Assembly: GCA_036971475.1 (NCBI GenBank)
Contig: JBAIZL010000058.1
Location: 743,501-807,500, forward strand
Direction: 5' to 3'
DNA from: Prosapia bicincta
Lineage: Eukaryota; Arthropoda; Insecta; Hemiptera; Cercopidae
DNA: 64,000 nt
The notes below the pieces were generated by a model that worked only from the letters and a program-made list of their open reading frames with translations, was not told the DNA's origin and ran no database searches. Shown piece by piece: positions 48,165 through 60,784 of the stretch. How positions within the stretch are numbered: the first letter of the stretch is position 1; every line of letters starts with the position of its first letter. The translations under genes and the position numbers were made by a program.

Positions 48165-48961
48165 TAGGGATGGGCCGATCCGATTCTCGATTCCAGGAAT
48201 CGTCGATTCTAATGGTATCGAGGATTCGTCTATACTCTATTCTCCATTGATTATAGTGCCGATTCCGATTCTGGTTTTTTAACTGTTAAAATACGTATGT
48301 GGTGTAATTTATAGGAAATATAATTAATTTTCAAATATGTCTTATTCAAGTATTAGTTGCTTTTAATGAACTAAACTATTAAAGGTAATGTCTATTTGAG
48401 ATAGCGAAAATATTATTATTATTTATGACGCAAAATATAGACGATCGGAAGCATTTCTAAGGTCCGTCTGTCACCGTCTTCTCGCTCTCTCACTCGAGAG
48501 GGCTCAACACACATATACGTTCTCTCTACCCGTCTCTGGCCGCCACTACTCAGCCATCACTTCATGCACGTAGAAACAAAACACAAAGAAAAGTTAGTTC
48601 CGATTTCTCTAGTTATACAAACTAGAATGGCTACTGCTTATATTGTAATTGTTACTGAAGTCATATCTGTAATTTTAAATAATAACCATTACTTTTATAC
48701 AATATATTTGTCACCCTTTCAGAAATACTTATCCATAAACCAGGGTTGGACGTTTTGTGTAGCCTATTACATTAAAATGTAACTTTGAAAAGGCTTCTCC
48801 GTATGACCGAGATGTTAACTAAATTCAGTATTAGAGAATATCATGTAGGCCTATATAACTTCAAAGAATCGAAAATTGACCTAAGAATCGAGAATAGAAA
48901 GAAAAATTTCAGAATCGAAATCGGAATCGGATTCGACAATTTTAGGTTTCGGCCCATCCCT
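48165..48961. mobile_element. hAT-like non-autonomous element
   Basis: Inverted termini TAGGGATGGGCCGAT and TCGGCCCATCCCTT, with many subterminal GATTC/GAATC repeats in both flanks. This terminus type is common among hAT elements. The 797 bp interior shows no transposase. Flanking octamers (TTGAAAC-like and TTAAAAG-like) are only similar, so the duplication is uncertain. Confidence 0.65.
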
Positions 48962-49914
48962 TATTAAAAGGCTGATGATCTGAGAGTGTTTCTAGGTTTG
49001 AAAACGAAAATGTTACCAAAAGGTTTTTTGTATTTATATTGACTCTGCTTATTCGAAGTGGTTACTTGAAGGATATATGTAAAGGTGGACAAACGGCAAG
49101 TGTAGCAAGGTATTAGAAAGCTATTATGAAAGCGGATTCATTAGCGTTGATAAACTTAAGGAAAAAAGATTAAAGTGAAGAAAACAGGGTTTAAAAGTAA
49201 CCAAGTCCTTGGTAAATGATCGTATTTGCACGCAAGTAGAGCTCCAGGAGGAGCCAGGTTAGACAAAGAGACTAAAATATAAATTAATGGTTGGTTTTGT
49301 AAATCCTTAAACTTTTAAGCTTACTACATCAAAGAAGTTAAATTACCAAACATAGATAAATTTATTCTTAAAGCTATCAATAGCTGGTCACTAATTAGTA
49401 TATTTCGTTGATTTCTCAATGGTTAGGAATTCCAATACTAATTGAGATTCACGGTTGCGTCACAACTGTTAGGTCTCTTAGGGAATTCTTTGTGCCAGAG
49501 TTCGACGATAACTAATTCCTTCATAGATCCCAAGCCCTTATGGGTTTATTTATATAACATACCTACTACCGCTAAAGATGTTCTAAAGGATATTTTGAAT
49601 CAAAGGGAATCAGATTAATACACTGCTACTTGTATTTCACAATAACTGATTTAATTTAATTATCTTGTGATCGAGCCACGTATTGCTTCTCATCACTAGA
49701 GTTGTCTTGCGAGTCGTATTATTATTTATGGTAGACAAGATGGCGTGCATTAACCCTACCTGCCTAAAGATTTACAATTAAGCGCCTTGGTGACAGATTA
49801 CTACGTTCCCGTAGAATTATACAAATATTTATTCTAACATTACAGTATAATGTAGATGAAAAGTATTTTGAAACTCATAGGAATGTATGCATGTGATCAA
49901 CTAGTTTTAAGATG
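48962..49914. other. No recognised gene
   Basis: Unique sequence without recognised motifs. Confidence 0.4.
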
Positions 49915-50571
49915 ACTTAGCCTGTATGATTTTATGCAGATAGAAAATTACCCTGAGTCTAACATAAACCATATAAATTTATGCAGATAGTGAATTAGCC
50001 TAAGTCTAACATAAGGTCATATGAATTTATGCAGATAGTAAATTAGCCTGAGTCTAACAAAAGAAAATATGAATTTATGCAGATATTAAATTAGCCTGAG
50101 TCTAACATAAGAATATATGAATTTATGCAGATAGTAAATTAACCTGAGTCTAACATAAGAAAATATGAATTAATGCAGATAGTATATTAGCCTCATAAGA
50201 AAATATGAATTTATGCAGATATTAAATTAGCCTGAGTCTAACATAAGAATATATGAATTTATGCAGATAGTAAATTAACCTGAGTCTAACATAAGACCAT
50301 ATGAATCTATGCAGATAATAAATTAGCCTGAGTGTAACATAAGAAAATATGAATGTATGCAGTTAGTAAATTAGCCTGAGTCTAACATAAGACCATAAGA
50401 ATTTATACGGATAGTAATTTAGCCTGAGTCTAACATAGTACCATATGAATTTATGCAGATAGTAAATTAGCCTGAGTCTAACATAAGACTATATGAATTT
50501 ATGCAGATAGTAAATTAGCCTGAGTCTAACATTCTTTTCAGATGGTGAACAATCCGAAGCTTACGTTAGAC
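49915..50571. repeat. 48 bp tandem array, about 12-13 copies (left part)
   Basis: The unit is CATATGAATTTATGCAGATA followed by GTAAATTAGCCTGAGTCTAA and CATAAGAC. Copies from 49933 to 50540 are close to identical, with one unit deleted in part near 50185. Related but much more diverged units precede 50572 and resume at 51938. Confidence 0.93.
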
Positions 50572-51937
50572 CAGGGGACTCTAAGCCTGCGGGCCAAATC
50601 TACCCCGCCAGTGTCATCTGACACTTCGCCGCAACAGATAATGTTATTGTTTCTGTGATGAGTTGGATAAAAAACACAGAAGGCTAATAATTCGGTTTTA
50701 CTTATTTGCTAGGCAAAGCTTCATGACAGCATAATACGCAGAACATTTAACTTATGCACAATAACTAACACATAATTGAAATGACTTCTAACTATTTTGT
50801 AAATCGAAAGAATTACGTGCTTTTCATTAAAAAAAAACGATCACTGCTCAAAGTTCAAAGAAGCGCTGAAGGACTTCAACTCAACTAAGGCAGCGTACGG
50901 CAGTAGGCCTATTATGTGGTAAATCAGTTCCTCCAATCTCTCCAGTAAACTCGCTGAATTCTCTGTGATTTGGCCCAGTGGATTTGATGAAATAAGCAGT
51001 TGATATCACTAGTTTTAGAACTTCAAACATTTTCAAACATATCCCAATATTTTCCGCACAGCGACTGTTAATGAACGGAACAATGTAAAACTATCAATTT
51101 TGAACCAACATTTTCTACAGCCTTTGACACAAGAGCGACCACGCCTGTACTCTTCTACGTTTTTGCCTTTATCATGTTGTAATAGGTGTCAAGTTTTTCC
51201 ATCGAAGGTTCTTTTTATCATTGGCATTTTTAACTCCCTTAAAAATATCTTTATCAGTAGTCAGCCGTGCTATCAATATAAAAAACGTTCTTTATATATG
51301 TTATACCTTTTATCTACTCCTCAAATAAAAACCAATACTTGAGCAGTACCTAACACATCCGTTAACTCATCTAAGGCCAGAGAAAACCACTCAAGATCTC
51401 CATTTTTGAGTTGAAATATTTTCTGGATTGCATGTACCCTCCGAGTCACGCTGTTTGCTGACAAATTGATAGATTTACATAAATTTATTTTCCGGGGAAC
51501 ATTTCTTCGGCTACTGCAACTACGCATTCGTTGATCATTTCTCCATCGGTGAATGGTTCCACGTTTTGCGATTTCAAGAGCCGCACTAAAGCTGGCAAGA
51601 ATAGAGTTTCGTAAACGAAGGTTGCTACGATTTCAATTTGCGCTTCAAAGCTTCAAATAATTATACCCTCAAACTTCCAGTATATTTTGAGCAATTTTTT
51701 AAGTGGCATCTGGTTAGAGTTTGGCTTTCACGAGGGCTGAGCAGGTTTTGGTCCGGGTTAAAAAAAAAGTACAACGCAATTGTGATTGAACTAGCAAGCG
51801 TATGGTCACTCATGGCGCGAACTCGGCTATTAGTCTAGATCTAGAACTTATAGACACTGGAAGGAAAACTGAAACTGTGTTGCTCCTTGGAACTCACGGA
51901 AGTAATCACTAGGGCCCCAAAGCTGAAATGTTTGGAG
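50572..51937 (-). mobile_element. Decayed hAT element inserted in the 48 bp array
   Basis: The left end is CAGGGGACTCTAAGCCTGCG. The right end, read inward from about 51937, is GGTCTCCAAACATTTCAGC, the expected CAGGGGTCTCCAAAC terminus lacking its outer bases. Array-type sequence lies on both sides. A hAT transposase fragment lies on the minus strand. The outer target duplication is no longer clear because of loss at the right tip. Confidence 0.72.
51321..51625 (-). pseudogene. hAT transposase fragment (GTF2IRD2-like)
   Basis: On the minus strand from about 51625, SFSAALEIAKRG is followed by PFTDGEMINECVV and EEMFPGK. After a frameshift come INLSANSVTRRVHAIQ and DLEWFSLALDELTDVLGTAQ, then VLVFI. 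The ALEIA...PFTDGE...TRRV...FSLALDESTD order is that of GTF2IRD2-like hAT transposases, ending at the first catalytic Asp region (LALDE-TD). The rest of the catalytic core is absent. Confidence 0.82.
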
Positions 51938-52275
51938 ACCATATGAATTTATACAGATGGTGAACTAATCCGTAGCTTACCTTAGAGCATATGAATTAAT
52001 GCAGATGGAATACTGTCCCGAAGCCCATATGAATTTGTGTGAATTGTAATCCAATCCGAAGCATTAGAGCATATGAATTTATACAGATTGTAAACTAACT
52101 CGTCCATATGAATTTATAAAATGGTAAATTACCCGAAGCTCACATAAGTCCATGTGAGTTTACGTAGATTAAAACTAATCGCAAGCTTATGCAAATTTAA
52201 TCAGATAGTAAACTAATTCTAGGCTTGCAATAGACCATATAAATTTATACAGGTGGTATACTGTCTCGAAGCTGA
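51938..52275. repeat. 48 bp array, diverged right part
   Basis: CATATGAATTTATACAGATGG-type units continue with spacing of about 45-50 bp but many substitutions and indels. The divergence contrasts with the near-identical left part. Confidence 0.7.
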
Positions 52276-54200
52276 CGGGAACTTGGCATAAATCTTATTT
52301 AAGTTTTGGAAAACCTTTTGTTTTTACGTATATTATCGATAGAAGACATTTTCTATAATAATCTAATAATAAACAAAGTATATTTCTATATTTAATAACT
52401 ATCCTCGTGGTCTTTGTCATGTTTGGGCGTGTCAATGTCGTTGAAATATTTTTTTAGAGTTGTAGACTAACAGATAATACAGCATATCAAGAAATGTACA
52501 CATCACTTAGGTCCTGGACACCGATCTGGGTGGGGCGAGGTGATAACGGACACGTCATAGCATTTTACTGAATATTTCAGTTTGAAACAGAACTAGTAGG
52601 CCTTTCTACTGAATTTAAATACGATTTGCTTACGTTCAGAAATATGTAAAATGTTATGATGTAACTGTACTGGTCAAATTATTGTTATTTTGCATAACAA
52701 GACGTTTCCATTGTGTTTTAAAGAAAACATCATTTTCTAAATAACTAATGCAAACAGGTCATTATATTATTAAGAATAAATGTCTATATTAGAATAGGAA
52801 TTCTTGAACATAATCGAAATTTGAAATATCGCACGAGGTTGGACGTGTATGATAGTTAAATAAAAAGAGAATCCAAGGAACACAAGAACAGTTACAGAAA
52901 AAAATGTATCTATGGGTCACCTAGAAATGTAAGCTCCATAGCACTTTTATCCAAGTCAACAAGGGATATGTTTAAAGCATGTGTTATGTGAACTTCCGTG
53001 TAAACTATACACACGAGTAGTGTTTTGGTTGACTGAGGTAGCGCTTGCGTCCTTTGCCCTTTCCCCTGACTGCTTTGCCCCAACACCTCCTATGCTTTTT
53101 ATCATAAAATTTGCTCTTACGATTTAAATCTCCAGATTTCTAAAACTAAAAGTCTCTACATCCATAGACCATTTCAGCGTCGAAGGTTTACACAATGTTC
53201 ACCAAAACCGTTACAAGTTTGTATCGAATACTTATTTTATATTTATATCGTATTAAATTTTACGCTTATTGTATAAATAATAAAATTCCTTGGTTACAAA
53301 TAAAATTAATGGAGTAGTTATAAACCCTTTTTTTGCTCATTTCGATAACGCAGCATCGTCAGAAGGTTACAGTTGATCCGTCGTTCAGTTAAAACTTTCT
53401 GTTGTGGCGAACTGTCAAAAAGAGCAAACACGTCTTGTAACTATGGTAGTATTCATTTTCCTTTTATCCAAGTGGCTTTATTATAATCGAATTCCTCGAA
53501 ATTTGCCAAAAAATTTCACTTATATTTACGTTGAGACAAAATAATGTTGGATGACTTAAAATGTCATTTTTTCATCCGCGCTATTCTTCATCTAATTTCA
53601 GAACTCAAAAATGCTGCCTTTATACTAAGTTTTTCATTACGCTTTTTCACATATAAGTTAAAGTAAAGAAGTTTAGCATTTCTTTGAAGGGGAGAGAGAG
53701 AGAGAGAGATTTTGCCTTAGACCATTAGGCCTTAAGCCAGGAATGTTATGGCTACTTGAAAAATTCATTAAGACATATTACGTATAACGAAATACATATT
53801 TTTAACCAAGAAAAAAGTTACAATGCTCAAATTCAGTTTATAAAAATTCGTAACGAGAAGATGGAATATGAAGTACGATAAAAACATACAGCACACTTCC
53901 ACAATTATGTTGTGGAAGTAGAATTCCAATGCTTAGGCGTAACCCGATTATAAAACTGGATCTGATATATGTGCGGGGTTAGATCGTTTTGTTGGGGATG
54001 TTAGTTTATTCACGAATAATAGTGAGTCAAGAAATAATCTTTATCATTTGTCGAAAACCTCAGTTATACTGGTTTTAAATTATTTTCGGAAAAATAACAC
54101 AGTATTGAAAATATAAGATTAAATATTTATTGGTGGGATTAATAATTAAAATTAGATTAAAACTACCATTCTGAGATAAAGTTGTAAGCTAACCCTACAA
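52276..54200. other. No recognised gene
   Basis: AT-rich unique sequence with a short GA run (about 53693-53710). The minus strand 53365-53325 has a weak CTGACGA...GAAA hammerhead-like string, not strong enough to annotate. Confidence 0.4.
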
Positions 54201-57200
54201 CGAAGTGATAGCCTTTAGACATTCGACACTAGAGTGGCAAACTTGACAAATATCGGAATTACAATGTTAAGGTAGCAATCGAAGGGGTACATTTAAACGA
54301 CACTGACCGACATTTACCTAACCGTGACAGAGTTAGATGACACTTAAGTTACAGGTAATCGAAACTATGGTGGCAAACGTAGCCGATACCGGAGTCGTAC
54401 ATTTAACCGACATTAAAGGGACAGAGTTAGATGACACTAAAGGCGTACAGGCAATCGAAACTATGGTGGCAAACGTAGCCGATACCGGAGTCGTACATTT
54501 AACCGACACTAAAGTGACGCAGTTAGAAAACACTAAAGTCGTACAGGTAATCGAAACTATGGTGGCAAACGTAGCCGATACCGGAGTCGTACATTTAACC
54601 GACACTAAAGTGACAGAGTTAGATGACACTAAAGGCGTACAGGTAATCGAAACTATGGTGGCAAACGTAGCCGATACCGGAGTCGTACATTTAACCGACA
54701 TTAAAGGGACGGAGTTAGATGACACTAAAGGCGTACAAGCAGTCGAAACTATGGTGGCAAACATAGCCGATACCGGAGTCGTACATTTAACCGACCGTAG
54801 AGTGACAGAATTAGAAGACACTAAAGTCGTACAGGTAATCGAAAGTATGGTGGCAAATGTAGCCGATACCGGAGTCGTACATTTAACCGACATTAAAGGG
54901 ACAGAGTTAGATGACACTAAAGGCGTACAGGCAATCGAAACTATGGTGGCAAACGTAGCCGATACCGGAGTCGTACATTTAACCGACATTAAAGGGACAG
55001 AGTTAGATGACACTAAAGGGTACAGGCAATCGAAACTATGGTGGCAAACGTAGCCGATACCGGAGTCGTACATTTAACCGACATTAAAGGGACAGAGTTA
55101 GATGACACTAAAGGCGTACAGGCAATCGAAACTATGGTGGCAAACGTAGCCGATACCGGAGTCGTACATTTAACCGACACTAAAGTGACAGAGTTAGAAG
55201 ACACTAAAGGCGTACAGGCAATCGAAACTATGGTGGCAAACGTAGCCGATACCGGAGTCGTACATTTAACCGACACTAAAGTGACGCAGTTAGAAGACAC
55301 TAAAGTTACAGGCAATCGAAACTATGGTGGCAAACGTAGCCGATACCGGAGTCGTACATTTAACCGACATTAAAGGGACAGAGTTAGATGACACTAAAGG
55401 CGTACAGGCAATCGAAACTATGGTGGCAAACGTAGCCGATACCGGAGTCGTACATTTAACCGACATTAAAGGGACAGAGTTAGATGACACTAAAGACGTA
55501 CAGGCAATCGAAACTATGGTGGCAAACGTAGCCGATACCGGAGTCGTACATTTAACCGACATTAAAGGGACGGAGTTAGATGACACTAAAGGCGTACAAG
55601 CAGTCGAAACTATGGTGGCAAACATAGCCGATACCGGAGTCGTACATTTAACCGACCGTAGAGTGACAGAATTAGAAGACACTAAAGTCGTACAGGTAAT
55701 CGAAAGTATGGTGGCAAATGTAGCCGATACCGGAGTCGTACATTTAACCGACATTAAAGGGACAGAGTTAGATGACACTAAAGGCGTACAGGCAATCGAA
55801 ACTATGGTGGCAAACGTAGCCGATACCGGAGTCGTACATTTAACTGACACTAAAGTGACAGAGTTAGATGACACTAAAGTCGTACAGGTAATCGAAACTA
55901 TGGTGGCAAACGTAGCCGATACCGGAGTCGTACATTTAACCGACATTAAAGGGACAGAGTTAAATGACACTAACGTCGTACAGGTAATCGAAACTATGGT
56001 GGCAAACGTAGCCGATACCGGAGTCGTACATTTAACCGACATTAAAGGGACAGAGTTAGATGACACTAAAGGCGTACAGGCAATCAAAACTATGGTGGCA
56101 AACGTAGCCGATACCGGAGTCTTACATTTAACCGACATTAAAGGGACAGAGTTAGATGACACTAAAGGCGTACAGGCAATCGAAACTATGGTGGCAAACG
56201 TAGCCGATACCGGAGTCGTACATTTAACCGACATTAAAGGGACAGAGTTAGATGACACTAAAGGCGTACAGGCAATCGAAACTATGGTGGCAAACGTAGC
56301 CGATACCGGAGTAGTACATTTAACCGACATTAAAGGGACAGAGTTAGATGACACTAAAGGCGTACAGGCAATCGAAACTATGGTGGCAAACGTAGCCGAT
56401 ACCGCAGTCGTACATTTAACCGACATTAAAGGGACAGAGTTAGATGACACTAAAGGCGTACAGGCAATCGAAACTATGGTGGCAAACGTAGCCGATACCG
56501 AAGTCGTACATTTAACCGACATTAAAGGGACAGAGTTAGATGACACTAAAGTCGTACAGGTAATCGAAACTATGGTGGCAAACGTAGCCGATACCGGAGT
56601 CGTACATTTAACCGACATTAAAGGGACAGAGTTAGATGACACTAAAGGCGTACAGGCAATCGAAACTATGGTGGCAAACCTAGCCGATACCGGAGTCGTA
56701 CATTTAACCGACATTAAAGGGACAGAGTTAGATGACACTAAAGGCGTACAGGCAATCGAAACTATGGTGGCAAACGTAGCCGATACCGGAGTCGTACATT
56801 TAACCGACATTAAAGGGACAGAGTTAGATGACACTAAAGTCGTACAGGTAATCGAAACTATGGTGGCAAACGTAGCCGATACCGGAGTCGTACATTTAAC
56901 CGACATTAAAGGGACAGAGTTAGATGACACTAAAGTCGTACAGGTAATCGAAACTATGGTGGCAAACGTAGCCGATACCGGAGTCGTACATTTAACCGAC
57001 ATTAAAGGGACAGAGTTAGATGACACTAAAGTCGTACAGGTAATCGAAACTATGGTGGCAAACGTAGCCGATACCGGAGTCGTACATTTAACCGACATTA
57101 AAGGGACAGAGTTAGATGACACTAAAGGCGTACAGGCAATCGAAACTATGATGGCAAACGTAGCCGATACCGGTGTCATACATTTAACCGACATTAAAGG

Positions 57201-59350
57201 GACAGAGTTAGATGACACTAAAGGCGTACAGGCAATCGAAACTATGGTGGCAAACGTAGCCGATACCGGAGTCGTACATTTAACCGACATTAAAGGGACA
57301 GAGTTAGATGACACTAAAGGCGTACAGGCAATCGAAACTATGGTGGCAAACGTAGCCGATACCGGAGTCGTACATTTAACCGACATTAAAGGGACAGAGT
57401 TAGATGACACTAAAGGCGTACAGGCAATCGAAACTATGGTGGCAAACCTAGCCGATACCGGAGTCGTACATTTAACCGACATTAAAGGGACAGAGTTAGA
57501 TGACAACTAAAGGCGTACAGGCAATCGAAACTATGGTGGCAAACGTAGCCGATACCGGAGTCGTACATTTAACCGACATTAAAGGGACAGAGTTAGATGA
57601 CACTAAAGTCGTACAGGTAATCGAAACTATGTTGGCAAACGTAGCCGATACCGGAGTCGTACATTTAACCGACATTAAAGGGACAGAGTTAGATGACACT
57701 AAAGTCGTACAGGTAATCGAAACTATGGTGGCAAACGTAGCCGATACCGGAGTCGTACATTTAACCGACATTAAAGGGACAGAGTTAGATGACACTAAAG
57801 TCGTACAGGTAATCGAAACTATGGTGGCAAACGTAGCCGATACCGGAGTCGTACATTTAACCGACATTAAAGGGACAGAGTTAGATGACACTAAAGGCGT
57901 ACAGGCAATCGAAACTATGGTGGCAAACGTAGCCGATACCGGAGTCGTACATTTAACTGACACTAAAGTGACAGAGTTAGATGACACTAAAGTCGCACAG
58001 GTAATCGAAACTATGGTGGCAAACGTAGCCGATACCGGAGTCGTACATTTAACCGACATTAAAGGGACAGAGTTAGATGACACTAAAGTCGTACAGGTAA
58101 TCGAAACTATGGTGGCAAACGTAGCCGATACCGGAGTCGTACATTTAACCGACATTAAAGGGACAGAGTTAGATGACACTAAAGGCGTACAGGCAATCGA
58201 AACTATGGTGGCAAACGTAGCCGATACCGGAGTCGTACATTTAACCGACATTAAAGGGACAGAGTTAGATGACACTAAAGTCGTACAGGTAATCGAAACT
58301 ATGGTGGCAAACGTAGCCGATACCGGAGTCGTACATTTAACCGACATTAAAGGGACAGAGTTAGATGACACTAAAGGCGTACAGGCAATCGAAACTATGG
58401 TGGCAAACGTAGCCGATACCGGTGTCATACATTTAACCGACACTAAAGGGACAGAGTTAGATGACACTAAAGGCGTACAGGCAATCGAAACTATGGTGGC
58501 AAACGTAGCCGATACCGGTGTCATACATTTAACCGACATTAAAGGGACAGAGTTAGATGACACTAAAGGCGTACAGGCAATCGAAACTATGGTGGCAAAC
58601 GTAGCCGATACCGGAGTCGTACATTTAACCGACATTAAAGGGACAGAGTTAGATGACACTAAAGGCGTACAGGCAATCGAAACTATGGTGGCAAACGTAG
58701 CCGATACCGGAGTCGTACATTTAACCGACATTAAAGGGACAGAGTTAGATGACACTAAAGTCGTACAGGTAATCGAAACTATGGTGGCAAACGTAGCCGA
58801 TACCGGAGTCGTACATTTAACCGACATTAAAGGGACAGAGTTAGATGACACTAAAGGCGTACAGGCAATCGAAACTATGGTGGCAAACGTAGCCGATACC
58901 GGTGTCATACATTTAACCGACACTAAAGGGACAGAGTTAGATTACACTAAAGGCGTACAGGCAATCGAAACTATGGTGGCAAACGTAGCCGATACCGGAG
59001 TCGTACATTTAACCGACAGTAAAGGGACGAGGCTGCAGGAATCTAAAGTTAAGTAACCGATTTGGTGGCAAACGAAACCGATATTGGAGTGGTAAATTTA
59101 TTCAAACTAAAGGGACAAAATTAAACAACCCTAAAAGGGAACGTTGCCCTATACTGAAGTAACAGAGTTAACAGGCATCAAATTGGTAAATATATCGATA
59201 CTGAAGTGGAAAACGTAGCCGACAATGACACTTAAGTGCCAATGTTAACCGATGATGAATGACAATGAAGTCGAGTCGAGTTAGTAGTACACTAAAGTCC
59301 TAAAGGTAAAATGCTCTACAGTGATGTGCCAAAGATGACCGACAGTGAAA
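54200..59350. repeat. 96 bp tandem array, about 49 copies, with decayed margins
   Basis: Regular units fill about 54345-59036. Diverged relatives extend to roughly 54200 and 59350. Each 96 bp unit consists of four diverged 24-mers (for example 56543-56566, 56567-56590, 56591-56614, 56615-56638). A block of nine units is duplicated, since the rare variant with CAAGCAGTCGAAAC and CCGACCGTAGAGTGAC occurs at about 54733 and again at about 55594. Because 96 is divisible by 3 and stops are rare, both strands show long open frames. Single-base indels near 55018, 55305 and 57505 shift the frame, and the margins contain stops, so I treat it as a minisatellite rather than a gene. Confidence 0.95.
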
Positions 59351-60780
59351 TATAAAGTTTCCGATAAGACTATTGATATTATCTTTAACTCTGTATGGGC
59401 AGAATGTTGGAGATTTCTTATTACCGTTCGAAAACATTAATGTGGCGTGTTTTATAATACGCGCTCGTGAAATATTAGTTACTGGTGATTTTGGAAGAAT
59501 TTTTCCTATTTTTCTATTATGATAATTTATTATTTTAACATGAATAACGGTGAATAAATTTAAACTCTGTCCTCATGTATCTAAGAGTTTTACTTTATAA
59601 TGTTAGTAGTCAAACGTTTGTGGGATTTCGATGGTCTGTACAAATCGCCCGAATCAAATAGATAATACCCCAACATGAAGTTATTTATATTTAGAAAAAA
59701 AACAGATTTACCTTGTAATAAGTTAAAACAATTTTTTTACGAACAGTTTATAAAAATCACTGAAAAGAATGGTATTTGCAAAGAGCTTTAAAATTTATGG
59801 CACTTCGCCGCTTTTACAGCTTTGCATTAAAGGCGAAACCAGTTTAGTGCGGTAGTAAAGTGAACAACGTTTGTAAATACAGATATCAGAAGTACTCGAG
59901 ATACATATTATCTGTATAGTGACTAAATTAATGCAGACGTTAAGCCTACATAAGTCATGGATTAAATACGTCATGATAGAGTGCATCACTTCTTGAAAGT
60001 CCATGCTAACAATGTGAAAAAATACTCCTACTGATAGTTTCTTCAAGGCTACCAACTCATCGTTGGCACCAATCGATAATATTCTAAAACTCATGCGGAA
60101 TTAATTTTTGAAGTGATTTTGGCCTGCTCTGTAGTTTCAGGATTTTTAAGTTGTCGAAATGTCATATTTTATAAGCGATAAATAGAATCCTTTTGTTGTA
60201 AAGAACCGCATCAAACATAAATTAGTCGTTGTGGCTAGATTATGACTTCCTTTAAAATTCAAATAGTAAATTTTAAATTTTCCATTAAAAAAAATTTAAT
60301 AGAATTAGTTTTTGAGTGTTTAAAGTATAAAAGTCGAAGAGACACAAGTAAAACATTCAACACTTCAGGTTTAGGGCTAATTATCACTTATATGGACGAA
60401 AGTCATTCTAAAACCATCAAATGTTCATCAGTTATATAAACTAACAATATCTACAAAATATTCGAATTTCAGATTATATACACTTATTTCGTTTTAAACT
60501 AAGAATAAATAATAATGTATTGATGCCGTATTGTAAACAATATTATTAATAAATGAAAAATTCTATAAAGTAGTATATTTTATTTGTTTTGATTTTTCGT
60601 TCAGATGTTACAGAGTTCAAACAAAACTGTAAAACAGAATAAAGGGCGCAAGGTTTTCTTACATTTCATTCAAGATGGAATCTAAAACAGAACTTGCAAT
60701 CATCTTAAATCCATTACCATTGCAACATTAACAGTTCTACAAATTAGCCTTGTCGTTGAGTCTTTGCAACAGCAAAAACG
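59351..60780. other. No recognised gene
   Basis: AT-rich unique sequence. No motif recognised. Confidence 0.45.
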
Positions 60781-60784
60781 TCCG

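Noticed and set aside
53325..53365. Hammerhead-like CTGACGA...GAAA on the minus strand
   Set aside because: Helix II pairing is poor and there is no second copy or element boundary nearby.
54333..58923. Very long open frames on both strands (up to 738 codons)
   Set aside because: They follow from a 96 bp near-identical unit that lacks stops in two frames. Indels shift frames between segments, both strands are equally open, and the margins contain stops.
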